Below, one piece after another: positions 62,784 through 64,000 of a DNA stretch of 64,000 nucleotides. Made by a program: the position numbers and the translations under genes. The stretch comes from Trichomonas vaginalis G3. Its lineage: Eukaryota; Parabasalia; Trichomonadida; Trichomonadidae. Under the pieces are notes generated by a model, which was not told the origin of the DNA, made no database searches, and was given only the letters and a program-made list of their open reading frames with translations. The first letter of the stretch is position 1. Each line of letters opens with the position of its first letter. Location: contig NC_067205.1 in the NCBI RefSeq assembly GCF_026262505.1, positions 27,234,556-27,298,555 of the forward strand. The letters run 5' to 3'.

Positions 62784-64000
62784 TTATTCTTCATTATTAA
62801 AAACAAATTTCGAAATAATTTCTTGAATTACTTGAGATTTTGATTCTATTCCTAATTCCATAAGGTTTTCGAAATCATCATCCAAGTCATATGATTCGAA
62901 CAGTCCAGAAACATCGATTCCTGTTGAAGAAAGGAAATGAAAAATTGTATCAATCATAATAAATGATTTTTCGAGCAAATCGTTATTATGAAGGCTTCCT
63001 ATATCAATTATAAAGGCGAAAAACATCGGATTATTGAATTCTGAGAAAAAAGAATTCGAAATATTTGTAACGACAAAATAAAGGAGATTTGCTATTGATT
63101 CTTTAACTTCTATTGTTGAATCATGGAAACAATCTGCTAATAGCATTGAAATTGAAACAACTTTTTGAGGTTCGAAATTTTCCGAATTAATCAGATAAAA
63201 ATGAATAAATTCAACTGCATTGAGCATCAAATCAGATGAATTCTGGTTCTTTGATATTAGCATCATGCATTTATCGAAAAACATGTCTCTGACCTCATTA
63301 ATTTGCAATTCTTCTAATTTTATCATAATTTTGGTCACATCTATAGCTAAACTTTCTTCATTGTCTTTTTCATACTCAAACAAAGCTAAAAATCCAATAT
63401 TGTTTGCGATAATAAATTCTTTCAAATCATTCGTTATTGGAAGCTCAACGTTGTTCAAAATGGAGCTAATTACTGATAGTAGCTTATGCTGTGAGAACCA
63501 TGATACATCTATTAACTTATTTTGAAGTTCTAAGTCATTATCAGATTTTAATTCTAAAATTTTGAAAATCAACGTGAGAAGTTTGAAACTTTCATCTAGT
63601 GACAAATGGTAAGAGTCTGTATATGCTTGGACGAAATAAAATATATGATAACAATCTTCGAAATTATTTTGATTTACAATTTCATTTATATTAGTCCAGA
63701 TGATGTCAAATGGCAAATACATATTAATACTAAACTTAGAAGCAGGAGAAGTCTCTAATAATCTTGCAATTAAGTTAAAGTTAATGGATTTGCTTTCAAA
63801 GAATGGTGTACGTATAATAGTATCGATGTATTCTAAAATATTGCTGTTTAAAAAGGTGGTTCCGAAATTTGCTAAAATTGTCAATCCAAACACAATCAAA
63901 CTGACTAATGTAACGTAAATTGGTGGATTATTGAGATAAATTAATGATCTTACTGCACTCTTGAATGAATCAATGAGAAAATCAGGAAAATTGAGAGAAT
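62784..64000 (-). CDS. Helical-repeat (armadillo-like) protein, 5' end beyond window
   Basis: The frame is open from the right edge to a stop at 62784; the true start lies outside, as no ATG is needed within the window and the frame continues upstream (e.g. SAVRSLIYLNNPPIYVTLVS). The visible ~405 residues are all alpha-helical with paired helices and scattered L/I/F positions (SKFSINMYLPFDIIWTNINE, VKESIANLLYFVVTNISNSF), as in ARM/HEAT-like solenoids such as importin- or exportin-type or other scaffolds. No specific family recognised. C-terminus SQVIQEIISKFVFNNEE. Convergent with the LRR gene, 73 bp apart. Confidence 0.65.
   Translation of the reverse strand, partial: SLNFPDFLIDSFKSAVRSLIYLNNPPIYVTLVSLIVFGLTILANFGTTFLNSNILEYIDTIIRTPFFESKSINFNLIARLLETSPASKFSINMYLPFDIIWTNINEIVNQNNFEDCYHIFYFVQAYTDSYHLSLDESFKLLTLIFKILELKSDNDLELQNKLIDVSWFSQHKLLSVISSILNNVELPITNDLKEFIIANNIGFLALFEYEKDNEESLAIDVTKIMIKLEELQINEVRDMFFDKCMMLISKNQNSSDLMLNAVEFIHFYLINSENFEPQKVVSISMLLADCFHDSTIEVKESIANLLYFVVTNISNSFFSEFNNPMFFAFIIDIGSLHNNDLLEKSFIMIDTIFHFLSSTGIDVSGLFESYDLDDDFENLMELGIESKSQVIQEIISKFVFNNEE

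Noticed and set aside
62221-62806. Several minus-strand and alternative frames across the LRR gene end
   Set aside because: They contradict the LRR and acidic-tail reading and have no protein-like composition.

Overview
The window looks like nuclear DNA of a trichomonad, most like Trichomonas vaginalis or a close relative. It is AT-rich with compact intronless genes. Initiator-like TCA-pyrimidine motifs lie just upstream of some starts, and stop codons often overlap TAAA. Typical trichomonad families are present: BspA-like leucine-rich repeats, ankyrin-repeat proteins, Polinton/Maverick elements and a mariner-type transposon. The species is inferred from these families only.

Layout. 1-0.8 kb: remnant of a BspA-like surface protein gene. 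1.2-2.7 kb: a divergent pair, a small coiled-coil protein (-) and an apparently intact Sir2 deacetylase (+). 2.7-7.4 kb: mostly noncoding, with two hairpins, then a GC-rich tRNA-related SINE-like insert. 7.6-17.66 kb: a broken Polinton fossil (capsid, SF3 helicase, KilA-N, GIY-YIG-like and packaging ATPase parts), ending at a 25-N gap. 17.69-34.5 kb: three head-to-tail copies of a ~5.37 kb host segment plus a partial fourth. Each carries a truncated membrane-protein gene, a truncated 69-aa ORF, a 701-aa gene and a 241-aa gene. Only the last unit joins a full-length membrane-protein gene. 35.4-36.7 kb: an intact ankyrin-repeat gene. 37.5-39.5 kb: a second Polinton fragment, inverted relative to the first and overlapping it in content. 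39.6-48.7 kb: a noisy satellite field built of minisatellites and ~1.1-1.8 kb higher-order units, each with a fragment of a KilA-N-like gene. 48.74-50.09 kb: a decayed mariner inserted at TA in one of those units, followed by a second 25-N gap. 50.1-58.6 kb: a much better preserved Polinton segment, with fibre-like proteins carrying collagen-like and phage-tail-collar-like parts, a packaging ATPase, a candidate minor capsid protein and a basic core-like protein. 58.6-64 kb: host DNA with a large nested inverted repeat, a 24-nt perfect palindrome, a protein with a possible ubiquitin-like N-terminus, a disrupted CARMIL-like LRR gene and a helical-repeat gene that runs off the right edge.

The two kinds of sequence interleave: host genes form small islands between Polinton-derived blocks. 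The 36.7-50.1 kb block, and part of the second tandem copy, carry a dense rain of one-base insertions and deletions. This looks like poorly polished long-read gap filling as much as biological decay, so broken frames there should not be over-read.
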